Notes under the pieces: generated by a model
Told to the model about the DNA's origin: nothing
Databases searched by the model: none
Seen by the model: the letters and a program-made list of their open reading frames with translations, nothing else
In this document: piece after piece, positions 8,525 through 18,081 of the stretch
Layout of the letters: each line of letters begins with the position of its first letter
How positions within the stretch are numbered: the stretch's first letter is position 1
Assembly (NCBI RefSeq): GCF_000090795.2
Contig: NW_003546249.1
Location: 532,693 to 554,100 of the forward strand
Direction of reading: 5' to 3'
DNA length: 21,408 nucleotides
DNA from: Amphimedon queenslandica
Taxonomy: Eukaryota > Porifera > Demospongiae > Haplosclerida > Niphatidae
Made by a program: the position numbers and the translations under genes

Positions 8525-8726
8525 CTTGGAGGACAAGTGGCATGAGTTGCCACACTTATCACTACTAAAATAGCGATACTTTTTGCTTGCAAATTTTCTA
8601 CCTACTTCTTGCAAATTTTCTACCTACTTCTTGCAAGTCACTGATGGTTGAGAGCTTAAAGGTAGCCTACTAGGTCCATTTGAAGTTCCCATTAGGTTGG
8701 GTGAGCTTCGACTGCTCGCCAGAAAG
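8525..8726. promoter_or_regulatory. Candidate divergent promoter between head-to-head start codons
   Basis: Two ATGs in AAGATGGC context face away from each other, at 8524 (minus) and 8727 (plus), about 200 bp apart. AAGATGGC matches the core of the YY1 site, which in animals often overlaps a start codon. The plus ATG is followed after 25 nt by a perfect donor (ATG|GTGAGTAG). No TATA box is evident. The idea of a shared promoter is inference from this geometry. Confidence 0.35.
8587..8630. repeat. Perfect 22-bp tandem duplication
   Basis: ttgcaaattttctacctact + tc occurs twice back to back (8587-8608 and 8609-8630), and ttgcaag begins a third partial copy. The two units are identical. It overlaps the proposed divergent promoter. 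Confidence 0.95.
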
Positions 8727-9114
8727 ATGGCCCACAATAATAAATTCTATGGTGAGTAGAGTTATTGCAGTCTTAATTTCAGTCTCATACAGCGAAATAA
8801 CATATTTGCCTTTCGATAGGAACTACTGTACATAAGGAACAGGCTGACTACTGGCGCCTGATGATCAGTAGGAGGCTGAAACTCGGCCCATATTGAGGTC
8901 CCACTATTTTGATCAGTGAGCTGTTACTTCAAGACAGTAGTATAACTAATGATTCTATACATTCTAATTTGTTAATAAATTGACTTTTATTTCAGTAAAA
9001 ATGAGTAAAACTGCCTGTCTCAACACTCTAGTTCTATTTTCACTTCACATTCTTGATAACTATTCAGTGCTATATTCTACCAATGCTCACTTCTTGCTTT
9101 GGAGGGACATGTAA
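8727..9114 (+). CDS. Candidate two-exon small ORF, unknown
   Basis: Exon 8727-8751 encodes MAHNNKFY and leaves phase 1 at donor G|GTGAGTAG. Acceptor ttgacttttatttcag (ending 8995) enters a frame that continues as KMSKTACLNTLVLFSL, HILDNYSVLYSTNAH and stops at 9112-9114, giving 47 residues. The splice sites are excellent. The second exon's 3' part belongs to a repeat also seen near 16.4 kb, so it may be a transposon-derived tail or not coding at all. Confidence 0.33.
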
Positions 9115-9275
9115 CAACCATTACAGGTGATTTCCCTTGTAAATTGCTTGCTGCAGCCTCTTCAGTCTCAAAAACAGGAAGGTCTCCATTGCATTCATCG
9201 TCCAGTTGTCCTCCAAGATGGCCAACAGGTTCAATAAAATTATTCTATAACATCACGTGCAATGGGTCTATCTAT
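9057..9275 (+). repeat. Diverged interspersed repeat, copy 1
   Basis: Shares blocks such as TGCTCACTTCTTGCTTT, ACATGTAACAAC and a later CAAGATG...AATGGGTCT block with 16437-16580, in the same order and strand, with many substitutions and indels. Family unknown. Confidence 0.5.
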
Positions 9276-9416
9276 TGTGGAGGCTTGCTGCAATAAAAAA
9301 AGTAGGCTGGGCAATTAGTAACATTGGTTATTAAAGCAAATGTGTCTGCTGCAACCAGCTCCTGATATAGTGACACTCACACAGCTCTAATGGTCCTGTC
9401 ATTGTCTTTGCATTAG

Positions 9417-9431
9417 GCAGCTCAGTGACAG
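9417..9431 (+). other. 15-nt microexon candidate
   Basis: gtcattgtctttgcattag|GCAGCTCAGTGACAG|GTAAGTAGA has a strong acceptor and a perfect donor. Two of three frames are open (SSVT or QLSD). If entered in phase 1 it matches the exit phase of exon 8727-8751. Without neighbours it remains a candidate. Confidence 0.3.
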
Positions 9432-9715
9432 GTAAGTAGATATTACCCTTTAGTTGCATAATGTCTGTTACTGCATAATGATTCTACTGAATTGAATAAA
9501 ACTGCCTGACATTAGGGCCAGTTCATAATTGGGTTACTGTAAATACTGCATTGTACCATTGGCACTTTCATTTTGTGGTGATACAAATAATAGTAATGTA
9601 CGTGTACATGATTGTTTAATTGTATTCATGAATTAATTACATTAATTTCTGAATCACTAGTAGATAGAACTGATATATGAGTTCAGATGGGGTGATGTGC
9701 TCTGGGAAAGATGTA

Positions 9716-9973
9716 TTAAATGGCTGCCGTTAGGGCCATAGTCAAGGGCTTCATTCCAAATATGAAGCCATGAAATCTCACTTGATATCTCACCAATAAG
9801 AGAAGCAGATGGGTGTCTCTTAGCTTTGAACGGTAGCTGATATCATGTTCTAGTATAGTGTTTTGAGATTTCAGAGCTACATAAGGAGCTGCAACAGGTT
9901 CACTTACACACTCATCAAGGATACTAGACTCAAGTCCCATATGGTGCTCCAGTAGTCGGCAAAAGAGACACAC
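9716..9973 (-). CDS. ORF of 85 codons downstream of the retrotransposon, unknown
   Basis: Reads RLLEHHMGLESSILDECV, SEPVAAPYVALKSQN and onward, ending with a hydrophobic stretch. Composition looks like protein up to about residue 60. A donor-like TTATTG|GTGAGA within it suggests an exon ending near 9795. It lies 3' of the decayed integrase on the same strand, so it could belong to the retroelement or to a separate gene. No motif recognised. The interval 9432-9715 holds nothing I can support. Confidence 0.25.
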   Translation of the reverse strand: MCLFCRLLEHHMGLESSILDECVSEPVAAPYVALKSQNTILEHDISYRSKLRDTHLLLLLVRYQVRFHGFIFGMKPLTMALTAAI

Positions 9974-10379
9974 AGAGGATCAGTCATGAGACCAGCAGTG
10001 AGTATATGAGAGCTAATGTTAGTACTTGTATCTGTAATCAAGATGGAAGGAGATTCTTAATATTCAAAAGTGTAATCAAGTTCTCTCTGAAAATGAATAA
10101 TAATGATAATGTATGTGGGCGAACTATAAAATAATAACTATATAATAACATATGATCGAATAATGATTAATGATAATAATATTAAGTGACTGTCAATAAT
10201 TGTTTTGTACATATCTCCACTCCTTGAAGCTTGACCACAGCATGTCATGAAAATTCAAACGGGTCTGGTGGGCAACATGTTTGTTGTTGTGGGCAAGTTG
10301 GTGGAGTAGGTACATTAATTTCAGGTTAATGAACAATATAATGGTCAAATGACGGAGGCTCCCAGTTATTTGGATTACA

Positions 10380-10620
10380 AGTAGGTGGAGTTGGTTCAGC
10401 CACAGAACGAAGATTATGAAGACGTATATGATTCATATGTACGGTTCTATAACGTCCATCAGTATGTTGAATATGTACTGTAGGAAACTAAATTACGTTT
10501 AATAGTCCAATCACTTTCCCAACATGGACATAATTTTCCAGAGATAGGGACAGAAAGCTAAACATGATCACCTTCTGTAAATTGTGATCGCTTCTTAGCT
10601 GAAGTGTTGTAACCTTCTAT
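10380..10620 (-). pseudogene. Retrotransposon integrase C-terminal module
   Basis: Pieces in different frames read TSAKKRSQFTEGDHV, then LSVPISGKL, and later VHIQHTDGRYRTVHMNHIRL. These match the region after the integrase core in Ty3/gypsy elements: 'GD.V.l..P..gKL.p.w.G', then '.DGr...vHvn.lr'. No chromodomain is seen. Several stops are present. Confidence 0.7.
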
Positions 10621-10919
10621 CTGTTGTGTAGCAGCTTCAGTTCAATTACTGTCAACAAATTCAAAAAGTTTAGCTAGTTTCCTTGTAACATGAGAACTAT
10701 ATGATGTGTATCAAAACTAGGAATAGCATCGGACATAAGGATGTTGTGTGGCTCTTTACCGAACATAAGAAGTTCAGGTGAAAATTAAGTTGACGAGTGT
10801 GGAGTAGTTCAATAAGCATAGAGTAGTAGAGGTAAGTATTGTTCTCAATTCTCTTCTTTGGTGACGCAAGTGCATAACATCTGTAACAAAGTGTGGTTAC
10901 TCATTTCAACTAGCCCATC

Positions 10920-11290
10920 TTTGATGGTAATTGGGAATAGTACGAGATTTAGTTATTCCAAATGCTTTCAAAAGTACGACCTTGATCAGAGTGTAAATAC
11001 TTAGGCATACCATATCAAGTGAGTATATCAATTATAATTGTGACAATAGTATCAGCTTTTTGGTCTCTCATAGGAACAGCTTCTAGCCACTTTCTGAAGT
11101 AATCTTACAATACCAATAAATATGAGTTTCCTTTGTTTGAAAGTGGTAACTATAAGACATCTACGGCAATCGTTTCCAATGGTTTACAGATTGGTGTAGA
11201 CACAAGTGGAACTGGCTGAGGTAGAGTGGGCTTTGACTGATGACAACTGTCACAGGAATCACAATATTTTTGAGTATCCATAGTCATACC
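10920..11290 (-). pseudogene. Retrotransposon integrase zinc-binding tail and catalytic core
   Basis: CDSCDSCHQSKPTLPQPV is the linker at the end of the HHCC region. SNKGNSYLLVL follows an Asp at 11161-11159, the first catalytic residue. LHSDQGRTFES carries the second catalytic Asp at 10987-10985. The third (Glu) region is scrambled. Stops interrupt the core more than once. The enzyme would have joined cDNA ends to host DNA. Confidence 0.85.
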
Positions 11291-11639
11291 TATCCAGTAA
11301 GTGGATTGTCACAATCACTCTAGTGTTTTCACTTGGTGTCAAGCACATGGAATATCATGACACTGCTAAAGGTAGTGTGTACAAAGTGTTTCGGGGATTA
11401 GAAATAACAAATGAGATTCTGTTTGGCTAAGGAGAAACATTTCCGGTACAGGATTCCATTGATAACAGTGAGTTGATGCCAAATCTGTAACCAGCGCATG
11501 AAACAAGTAACACTGAGTTCAGAAGAGAAAGGGGGTGTTGACGATTTCTGTAAGTATTGGAGGATTTGACCAATATTAGGATTGTTTTGTTAATGTTGGC
11601 AAATATCGTTGTTAGAAAACACACATTGAAGTTCTAAGG

Positions 11640-12000
11640 CGGCACCAGCAGGTCTTCGAGACAATGGATTGGCATTATTATGCTGGTTCCCCTTACGATA
11701 CTCAATAGTAGCATCATTCTCTTGTATAGCCAATACCCAACGAGCTAACTTCCCTTCCATTTTCTGCGCAGACAACCATTAAAGACGATTGTGGTCTGTA
11801 AAAACTGTAAATGATCTCCCAAGGAGTTAGTGACGAAACTGCCTGATCACATAAATTAGGGCGAGGCATTCTTTTTCTATAACACTGTAGTTCTTCTCCG
11901 CTGCCTTTCAGCTTCTACAGCAGCATGCAACAATGTAATTTTCTTGATGAAGCATAGCACCTAGACCAATATCACTAGCATCAGTGTAAACAGTAAATTC
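11640..12000 (-). pseudogene. Retrotransposon RNase H domain
   Basis: YTDASDIGLGAML holds the first catalytic Asp (GAT at 11982-11980). AEKNYSVIEKECLALIYVI carries the catalytic Glu region, then FTVFTDHNRL carries a later Asp, and EGKLARWVLAIQEND, YRKGNQHNNANPLSR closes the domain. All are standard Ty3/gypsy motifs. At least three in-frame stops or shifts. Confidence 0.9.
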
Positions 12001-12009
12001 CTTACTGAT

Positions 12010-12767
12010 GTCTGGGCTTTGTAAAATAGGAGTAGAGAGGAGTGTAGACTAAAGAGTCTCAAAGGATTTCTGACAGTCAGACGTCCAATTAAAAGGGTGT
12101 CCCTTGTCTGTGAGGCGAAATAATGGTTCAGCATTGTTGGCAAACCACGAAATGTATCGTCTGTAATAGGATACCAACCTAAAAAGGTACGTACTTCAGT
12201 AACATTAGTCAGGGTGGGCCATTCTTTATTGGCTGATACTTTAAGAGGATCAGGTGACGTACCTTTACAAGAGAATTTGTGTCCTAAATAAGACACTTCC
12301 GAACATCCAATGACAATATGGCACTGTGTAGAGTGTGGCCATGTTCCTGTAATCGGCCGAAAACATCATGAAGGTAGGAAATGTGCTTGCTCATCTGAGG
12401 AAAAAATGAGAATATCATCAATATAAATGATGACATGATCCAAACCTCGTAAAACGTGATCCATTAGTGATGTGAAAGTTACTTGGGCAACAGTAAAGCC
12501 GAACGGCATACAATGGAACTCGTACAGGCCCATACCTCGGCGAGGAGAAAAGGCAGTTTTATGTCTATCATCAGGGTGTATGGGAACCTGCCAGAAACCT
12601 TTACAGCTATCTAACTTTGTGAAAATATTCGACCTGCCTAATCTGTCTTGTACCTCATCAGGTCGTTGTAATGGAAAGGAATTTTTTTGAGTACGTTTGT
12701 TTATTTCACGATAGTCAATGCAAATGCGGAGGACTCAATTTTTCTTAGATACAAAAACGCAAGGGGC
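12010..12767 (-). pseudogene. Retrotransposon reverse transcriptase, fingers to thumb
   Basis: RICIDYREINKRT, GRSNIFTKLDSCKGFWQV with the first catalytic Asp, then a palm segment ending YIDD (codons at 12425-12414), the polymerase active site. LDVRKCSYLGHKFSC and VRTFLGWY follow as thumb and connection. The segment from 12767 to about 12360 has one stop (after VSKKN); decay increases downstream, with a frameshift near 12110. The fingers continue on the other side of the inserted element at 13310. Confidence 0.94.
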
Positions 12768-13301
12768 CAGGGGCGTATCTGCTCTGAGAGTTGGTTGGGC
12801 ATGGTGAAAAAATATGCGGCGCGAAACACGCCGCGAAAATTTTTCAGAGCTGATTAATATTCATGATGGGCGTGGTCAATTAAATACTACGATTATTACT
12901 TTAATTAAGCTAAGATGTGCACTTCAGTGCTTATATTTTCTTCATTAGTAGTAGTACTGGCCTTGGGAAGACATTCAAACAGACTCAGCAGAGTTTCTTA
13001 GCCATTTTAAACTCGATTACTTTAATAATTAATGTGAATAGTCTAATAACTGATTGGTTAGTAGTAGTTATTATTAAAAAAATGGCAGCCCAATTGCCCA
13101 AATGGAACTATGGAAGTCTCTACCATGTCATCATTATATTTAAACTGGTTAAAACTATTAGCTATGCTAGTCTTGTCTCATTGCTATCACAATAAAGTGA
13201 GCAATATTTTTAAAAGGACTAATATACAAAAGAAAAAATTTTTGGTCTGCTGAGTTGGTCGGGCACAGGCCCATCCAGGCCCACCCTTAGATACGCCCCT
13301 G
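12768..13301. mobile_element. Non-autonomous hAT element, 534 bp, with 8-bp target duplication
   Basis: The ends CAGGGGCGTATCT (12768-12780) and AGATACGCCCCTG (13289-13301) are perfect 13-bp inverted repeats. The host octamer caaggggc is duplicated exactly at 12760-12767 and 13302-13309, as in hAT insertion. The interior is AT-rich with a GC-rich hairpin near 12814-12836 (gcggcg facing cgccgc). The 92-codon plus ORF inside shows no transposase motif. The perfect duplication shows that it is younger than most other elements here. Confidence 0.95.
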
Positions 13302-13309
13302 CAAGGGGC

Positions 13310-14000
13310 CATCCAGGGACTTTTGCTTTCTGAAATAATACCAAGACTAAGCATGTCCTTTATCTGGTGTTCTTTGTCTCTGTAGTGAGCTGGAACACGT
13401 CACGTCGAAGGGGTATACAAACCAGTTTTGCATCCCCAGTGACTATGCGATGGTATGATGCTAGTTTTTCCAGAAGTGTTGCAAATACTTTAGAATAACT
13501 AGCAAGTACGAATTTGTACAAGGAAGAACAGTTGGGAAGTGTATGTACTAGAGGTTTATTAAATAATGGAACACCACAGTCATTATCGTCGGTCTCATCA
13601 TGAAATATAGCAACTACACTATATGTTTTCCCAATCTGATATGAAAGACTGGATAGCACAACTGTTATTTATAGGCCAAATTTGACCCCAGTTATCAGCA
13701 CAGATTGACGCATTCTTAAAATTAATACTAATGCTATGTACCTTCATCAAATCTGTACCCACAACAACAGGGACAATCAAATGGTCAGCCAGAAGGACCT
13801 TGTGCATAGTAGTGAGCTGACCTTATTGCAATTGGATGTCAGCTGAATGATGTAGATCCATGTTGCCCCAGGAAGCGGTTACAACTTTGATGGGGTTCTT
13901 AGGCTGAATAGGAACATCAGTAGTATTTAAGACATCTGTCGTACTGATGATACACTAGATCCACTGTCAAACAGGATTTTGAAGTGATACTGACCGACAA
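13310..14000 (-). pseudogene. Retrotransposon protease and start of reverse transcriptase
   Basis: The aspartic protease signature is in QYHFKILFDSGSSVSS, with Asp-Ser-Gly codons at 13968-13960. Downstream pieces ADHLIVPVVVGTDLM, SLSYQIGKTYSV and LPNCSSLYKFVLASYSKVF fill the protease-to-reverse-transcriptase linker. Several frameshifts lie between these blocks. Confidence 0.82.
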
Positions 14001-14019
14001 GAACTGTTATAGCAGTTGG

Positions 14020-14850
14020 GTGTCCTAAGCTAACAGAAGAAACTGACATACCAAATGAAGGTGAATCTCTGTTACTTGGCGCGGGTGGTGGCCTTTGACG
14101 ACAATCTCGTCGAAGATGGCCCAATCAACCACAACTAAAACAGCGTATACCTGATTGACGAAAATTACCACATTTACGAGTGTCTTGGCCATGCTGTAAA
14201 CAAAGTTGGCCTTAAACAGTGGGTGTGGCATGTGACTGCTGATTAGGACTGGATGCATGCTGCTCTGCAGGGTTCATCGACATTCGATTTTATTTTGTCA
14301 GTAATGCAAAATACCAAATCTTCAATATTATTCAACTGTTGAGCTTCATTTACTTTAGCGGGGCTCATCTCAGAACCAGCAAGTGTTCGAGAGTCCTCAT
14401 CAACAGAGGTACTAAGTAGTGTAGCATGAGTTAGAGCAGCATCTAATGTTGTAATATTGGGAGTACATCTCAGATGTTAGGCCATTGACCTGTGCAATCC
14501 ATCAATAAAATGATGAAATAGCACATCTTTTCTTACAGTTTCTGTAGCACCAGGTAGCGCCCTGTCCAGGAGACGCTTAAGATGAAAGAAAAGTGTGTGG
14601 TGATTCCACTGGAAGCAATTTATGCCCCTTAAAATTCACCATGGCACGAAAACGGGATTCAGCTGGTTGAAACACAGCGGTCATGTAATCTTTCTTGTCA
14701 CATTAGATGGGAGCTCCTAATACAATGAAACTGCAGTACCTGAAAATCACTTGGAGCTTTACAACCAATTTCATATTGAAATCTTTCTAGGAGCTTAACA
14801 AATGTTAAATTCAGTAACCAGGTTTTACAGCCATAGAACAGAATAGGCAC
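14020..14850 (-). pseudogene. Retrotransposon gag with CCHC zinc knuckle
   Basis: The knuckle at 14142-14101 reads CFSCG, a stop, LGHLRRDC: CX2CX4HX4C with the stop in a variable position. A weaker upstream knuckle (LCLQHGQDTRKC) has His for the second Cys. Capsid-like segments read LERFQYEIGCKAPSDFQV, AESRFRAMVNFKGHKLLPVE and TLDAALTHATLLSTSVDED, as in Ty3/gypsy capsids. Many frame changes. A proline-rich tail follows the knuckle. Confidence 0.82.
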
Positions 14851-15640
14851 ACTTCATTATGTTCTAAAAATACTCTGGCCACAAAACGGATTTAGGAGGC
14901 CTTGAAAAATCCATTGTGACATAGTCTGGTCTGAAGTCATACTGCACATGCGCATTACTTATGTGACTCAGTAACTGTAATAGAGTGAGTTTGGCGTCAT
15001 TGGAGTGGAAACTAGAAAGTACAACCGATATTTTGAACGTTATTTACTATTAAATTACGTTAAACCATGACATTATGAATAATAAGACACCATTAATTAA
15101 TGGCGTCTTACAGGTATTCCCGAGAAAGAGACAAAGAGAAAGCGGAGGGAAAATAAAAGAGGGGGAGGAAATGGATACAATTTTAAACAATTAATAGAAT
15201 GCTTACCATGTGAAGAAAACTTGAATAACAAAGTGAAACACAATTCACTTGAAACAAGTTGAAACCTATACAGAGGTTAGGTGATAGAGACAGAGAAAGT
15301 GGATGAGGCAAAGAGAAAAAAGTAGAAGTGGAAGAGAAAGAGAAGGGAGATGATTTTTGAAGTAACTCATGAAATGTTTACCACATCAAAACAAAATCAA
15401 TAAGGAAGTCCTGTATGGACACCATTAATTGTGAAAATCATTAGCTATTATAATAGTCTTAAGTAGAGGAAAAGAGAGAGCAAAGAGTGAGACTGTGAGA
15501 GTACCTTTTTATCATTTCTTAGCATGCTACATCACGAGAGATTTATAAAAACAATAGTTACAAGTGGTAAAAGTAAAATTATCAATGGTTTGTCTTTTAT
15601 TATAGTGAACAACTCATCTAGAAATAGTTTTTTCCATGGA
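14851..15640. other. Non-coding stretch, no gene recognised
   Basis: AT-rich sequence with purine-rich runs (15130-15180, 15285-15350). This is where a 5' LTR of the retrotransposon would be expected, but I could not match it to anything below 10.25 kb. No ORF of interest. Confidence 0.4.
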
Positions 15641-15660
15641 CATTGCCATATTCTTAAAAG

Positions 15661-15687
15661 ACAAAAGGATGTATAGACATTATGGTG
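15661..15687 (+). CDS. Exon candidate KRMYRHYG
   Basis: The acceptor gacattgccatattcttaaaag leads to AC AAA AGG ATG... reading KRMYRHYG, leaving phase 1 at donor GTG|GTATGTG. Sites are good but the exon is short. It may begin the plus-strand gene at 16172 onward. Confidence 0.3.
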
Positions 15688-16171
15688 GTATGTGATGTAC
15701 ATGTATTTGTGTTCATGGTTGCTGAGTAAGTAATTTTTATAGGACTATGTCTCTGACTGTTCATGAATGTACGATGTATTTGTCATTATGTCTCCAATGT
15801 ACCCATTAAAACTTTATTTTAGACTTATTAAGGCATCAGATTCAATCAAGACCATTAGTATTAATATTAATAACATTGATATTGCCTTCTGAGCACAGAT
15901 GGCAATGAAGTTACTGTGCTATTACTGACAATCTTTACTTCTGTAATAACCAGACATTGCGTCATGTATCCACCTTTCATTTACCATGTATTTACTTGTA
16001 TTTAAAACGTTTCATATTTCATGTACTTTTGCTAACACCATTTATTTTCATGTATTTACTTGTATTTTGCTATAAGTTTATTACAACATTAATTGATAGA
16101 TAACTGTACTAAGTTTGTATTAAATTTTATTTTTATAAAAGTGGTTTATTACTTGTCTATATAACGATCAG

Positions 16172-16371
16172 TTATCCGTAAATGAACAACAGAACTTACA
16201 TGGTCGGTAAGTATGTGCAAAAACAGGAGTACTTAAAGTAAAGTGTTTGTATTTTGTGTGTATTACAGAACCTACTACTCTCTCAATTACTTTTATGAAG
16301 GCCTTTGTCTCCTAGTACAATGCCATTTTTACAGCTTTTTGTGTACGTATCTCTACCTAGTTACATTTGTG
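16172..16371 (+). CDS. Two plus-strand exons, membrane-like peptide
   Basis: Exon 16172-16206 (acceptor cttgtctatataacgatcag, donor TCG|GTAAGTATG) reads LSVNEQQNLHG and leaves phase 2. Exon 16269-16371 (acceptor ttttgtgtgtattacag) enters in that phase and reads TYYSLNYFYEGLCLL, VQCHFYSFLCTYLYLVTFV. It then either splices at GTG|GTAAAA or stops two codons later at 16378-16380. The second exon is rich in aromatic and hydrophobic residues and could be a transmembrane helix. Family unknown. Confidence 0.45.
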
Positions 16372-16436
16372 GTAAAATGAAATTATTGTTTGTATGTACT
16401 TCTCATTACAAGCTAGGCTAAAGCAGCCTCTGAAAC

Positions 16437-16580
16437 TATTTACTGCTATACTCTGCCTTTGCTCACTTCTTGCTTTAACGTAACATGTAACAACTAGCTG
16501 TTGCCTCAGTTTTCATGTGGCTTTTATTTGTCTTTCAAGATGATTTAATTATTGTGTAATGTCATGTGAATAGGGTCTTT
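16437..16580 (+). repeat. Diverged interspersed repeat, copy 2
   Basis: Counterpart of 9057-9275. The shared block TTGCTCACTTCTTGCTTT is followed by ACATGTAACAAC and TCAAGATG. Where copy 1 has CACGTG this copy has CATGTG, the expected result of CpG decay. Confidence 0.5.
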
Positions 16581-16811
16581 ACATGCTAGTATGCACAATC
16601 TTTACTTCAAATTGCTCTTTGTGGGGATTAGAGCTATTTAGAACCTGCTCTTGGGTTTGAAATAGATGTAACCCCTCCAAATCAGTGTGTAATCTATATT
16701 TAATAAGTGACACAAGACAAAATTGTTAAATTTACCATTAATCTTAAAGATGCCTTGCTATCGACCCTTTATTTAGTTTGAATTAAGGTGTAGTATGTCT
16801 TTCATTTATAG

Positions 16812-17021
16812 GCAAGAAAGAAAAGGTTTCACCTCTGCCATCTAAAGTTGTAAGTTCACTAAATTGATCTTGTAATTTGTATATGTAATGCCTCTATATG
16901 ACTTGTTGTGACAACAATTTTACTGTAGACTAATTAATTACATTGTTAAAATGTGGATTTGGTGACTAAGTATTTGTACTAGGAGAAAGAAAATGAAGTG
17001 TCCACTTTTCTGTCCCAATTT
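16812..17021 (+). CDS. Pair of similar small exons (exon duplication)
   Basis: Exon 16812-16849 (acceptor ctttcatttatag) and exon 16983-17021 (acceptor tatttgtactag) both start with an AGAAAGAAAA motif, have similar length (38 and 39 nt) and both donors read GTAAGTTCACTAA. In one consistent phase set, after an exon that exits in phase 0, they read ARKKRFHLCHLK and RKKMKCPLFCPN. In another, they read GKKEKVSPLPSKV and EKENEVSTFLSQF. Similarity extends into the introns, so this is a local duplication. The product is unknown. Confidence 0.45.
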
Positions 17022-17084
17022 GTAAGTTCACTAACAAAATTGCACCATTTAGTCTTTGATACATTGTTTTGTAGTTTCATTTTT

Positions 17085-17115
17085 AACGACCTGGGGGCGT
17101 AGCCCCCAGGTCGTT
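17085..17115. repeat. Perfect 14-bp GC-rich hairpin
   Basis: aacgacctgggggc (17085-17098), loop gta, then its exact reverse complement (17102-17115). It stands out in AT-rich sequence. It may be a transposon end or a structural element. No element boundary could be tied to it. Confidence 0.9.
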
Positions 17116-18081
17116 CCTATAATTGATTTCACCCACGTGCGATGTTAGTGTATATATATATATTTGTATGTCCACACTTACATTTCTTCTATACATGTTG
17201 TATTGGAGAAATAACAAAATTCATAAGCCTTAGCAACCACCCGCCCACGCTCCTTTACGTAGTGGGTGTGGCCACGGTAAACAAAATGGCAGCTCAAACA
17301 TGGGACAAAGTGAAGAGCTTTAAATCAGCAAGACAACCTAGAGATACTGTCTAAAGACTTCTCTAGAAGCATTAGAAGGTAGAGAGAACCTCTATAAGTC
17401 TTAATAAAATCCATTTATTCTTGCAAGGTGGTGAAATCAATTATTGGAAAATTTTTTACACTGTTACGCTTGTTTCTTTTGTAAGTATTTTATGCGTAAT
17501 GTGTTTGGTATCAAGAGAGAACTTAGTAATTATTGTACATGATGTGATTTATACATGCACACTAAGAAATGCAATGACATGAATTTGTCCAGTATAAGCT
17601 TAATTAGATGCAATAGAGCGTTTGACTTAATGTGTTGTTGTTTAGAGAGTTTTTTTCTGCCCCTTCTTCTGTTTCCACTTTTCCTCCCCTCTAACTATTT
17701 TTTAGTTAGTGTTGATGCTTGTAGCCAATTATTACTCAGCATTTCATTTGTTAGTCAATACCTTCAGTCGGTTAGTCATTTAGAGTTTTATTATAGTTAT
17801 TGTACTTTTTATGTATATTTGTAGTTAGTATTTATATTTCTTATTTTAGTGTTAATAGTCGCTAATATTAGAAAGGTTATATTATCCATTACATGACATT
17901 GGCTTACACCTTTGCAGCACAAAGCAGACGTGTGTGTAAAATGATTATTACTTGTTCATTTTACATTATACCAGGTGACTCATGCAGCAGTAGAGTAAAC
18001 AACCATCACGTGGACGAATCAATATTGGGACGGTGTTAGTTTTTGACTAGTAGTAGATACTGACCTGATTTCTTTCTGTAG

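Larger units (their letters stand above)
10250..14850 (-). mobile_element. Ty3/gypsy retrotransposon, heavily decayed
   Basis: Read on the minus strand the order is gag, CCHC zinc knuckle, aspartic protease, reverse transcriptase, RNase H, integrase and a C-terminal module. Reverse transcriptase and RNase H before integrase identifies Ty3/gypsy and excludes Ty1/copia. Stops and frameshifts break every domain, so it is dead. A 534-bp hAT element (12768-13301) interrupts it; without that the coding interior is about 4.1 kb. I found no LTR pair, polypurine tract or primer-binding site I trust, and no envelope-like gene. The outer limits are where homology fades. Confidence 0.93.

Noticed and set aside
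9716..9973. Envelope-like third gene of the retroelement
   Set aside because: It has no signal peptide, no paired cysteines and no fusion-like motif. Only its position suggested it.
12917..13195. 92-codon plus ORF inside the hAT insert
   Set aside because: The element is 534 bp and non-autonomous. The ORF has no transposase motif and looks like AT-rich chance.
10250..14850. LTRs of the retrotransposon
   Set aside because: I compared the 9.3-10.25 kb and 14.85-16 kb flanks by eye and saw no direct repeat with TG...CA ends. A self-alignment could still find decayed ones.
17085..17125. Helitron 3' end
   Set aside because: The hairpin is suitable, but no CTRR terminus follows at the right distance on either strand.
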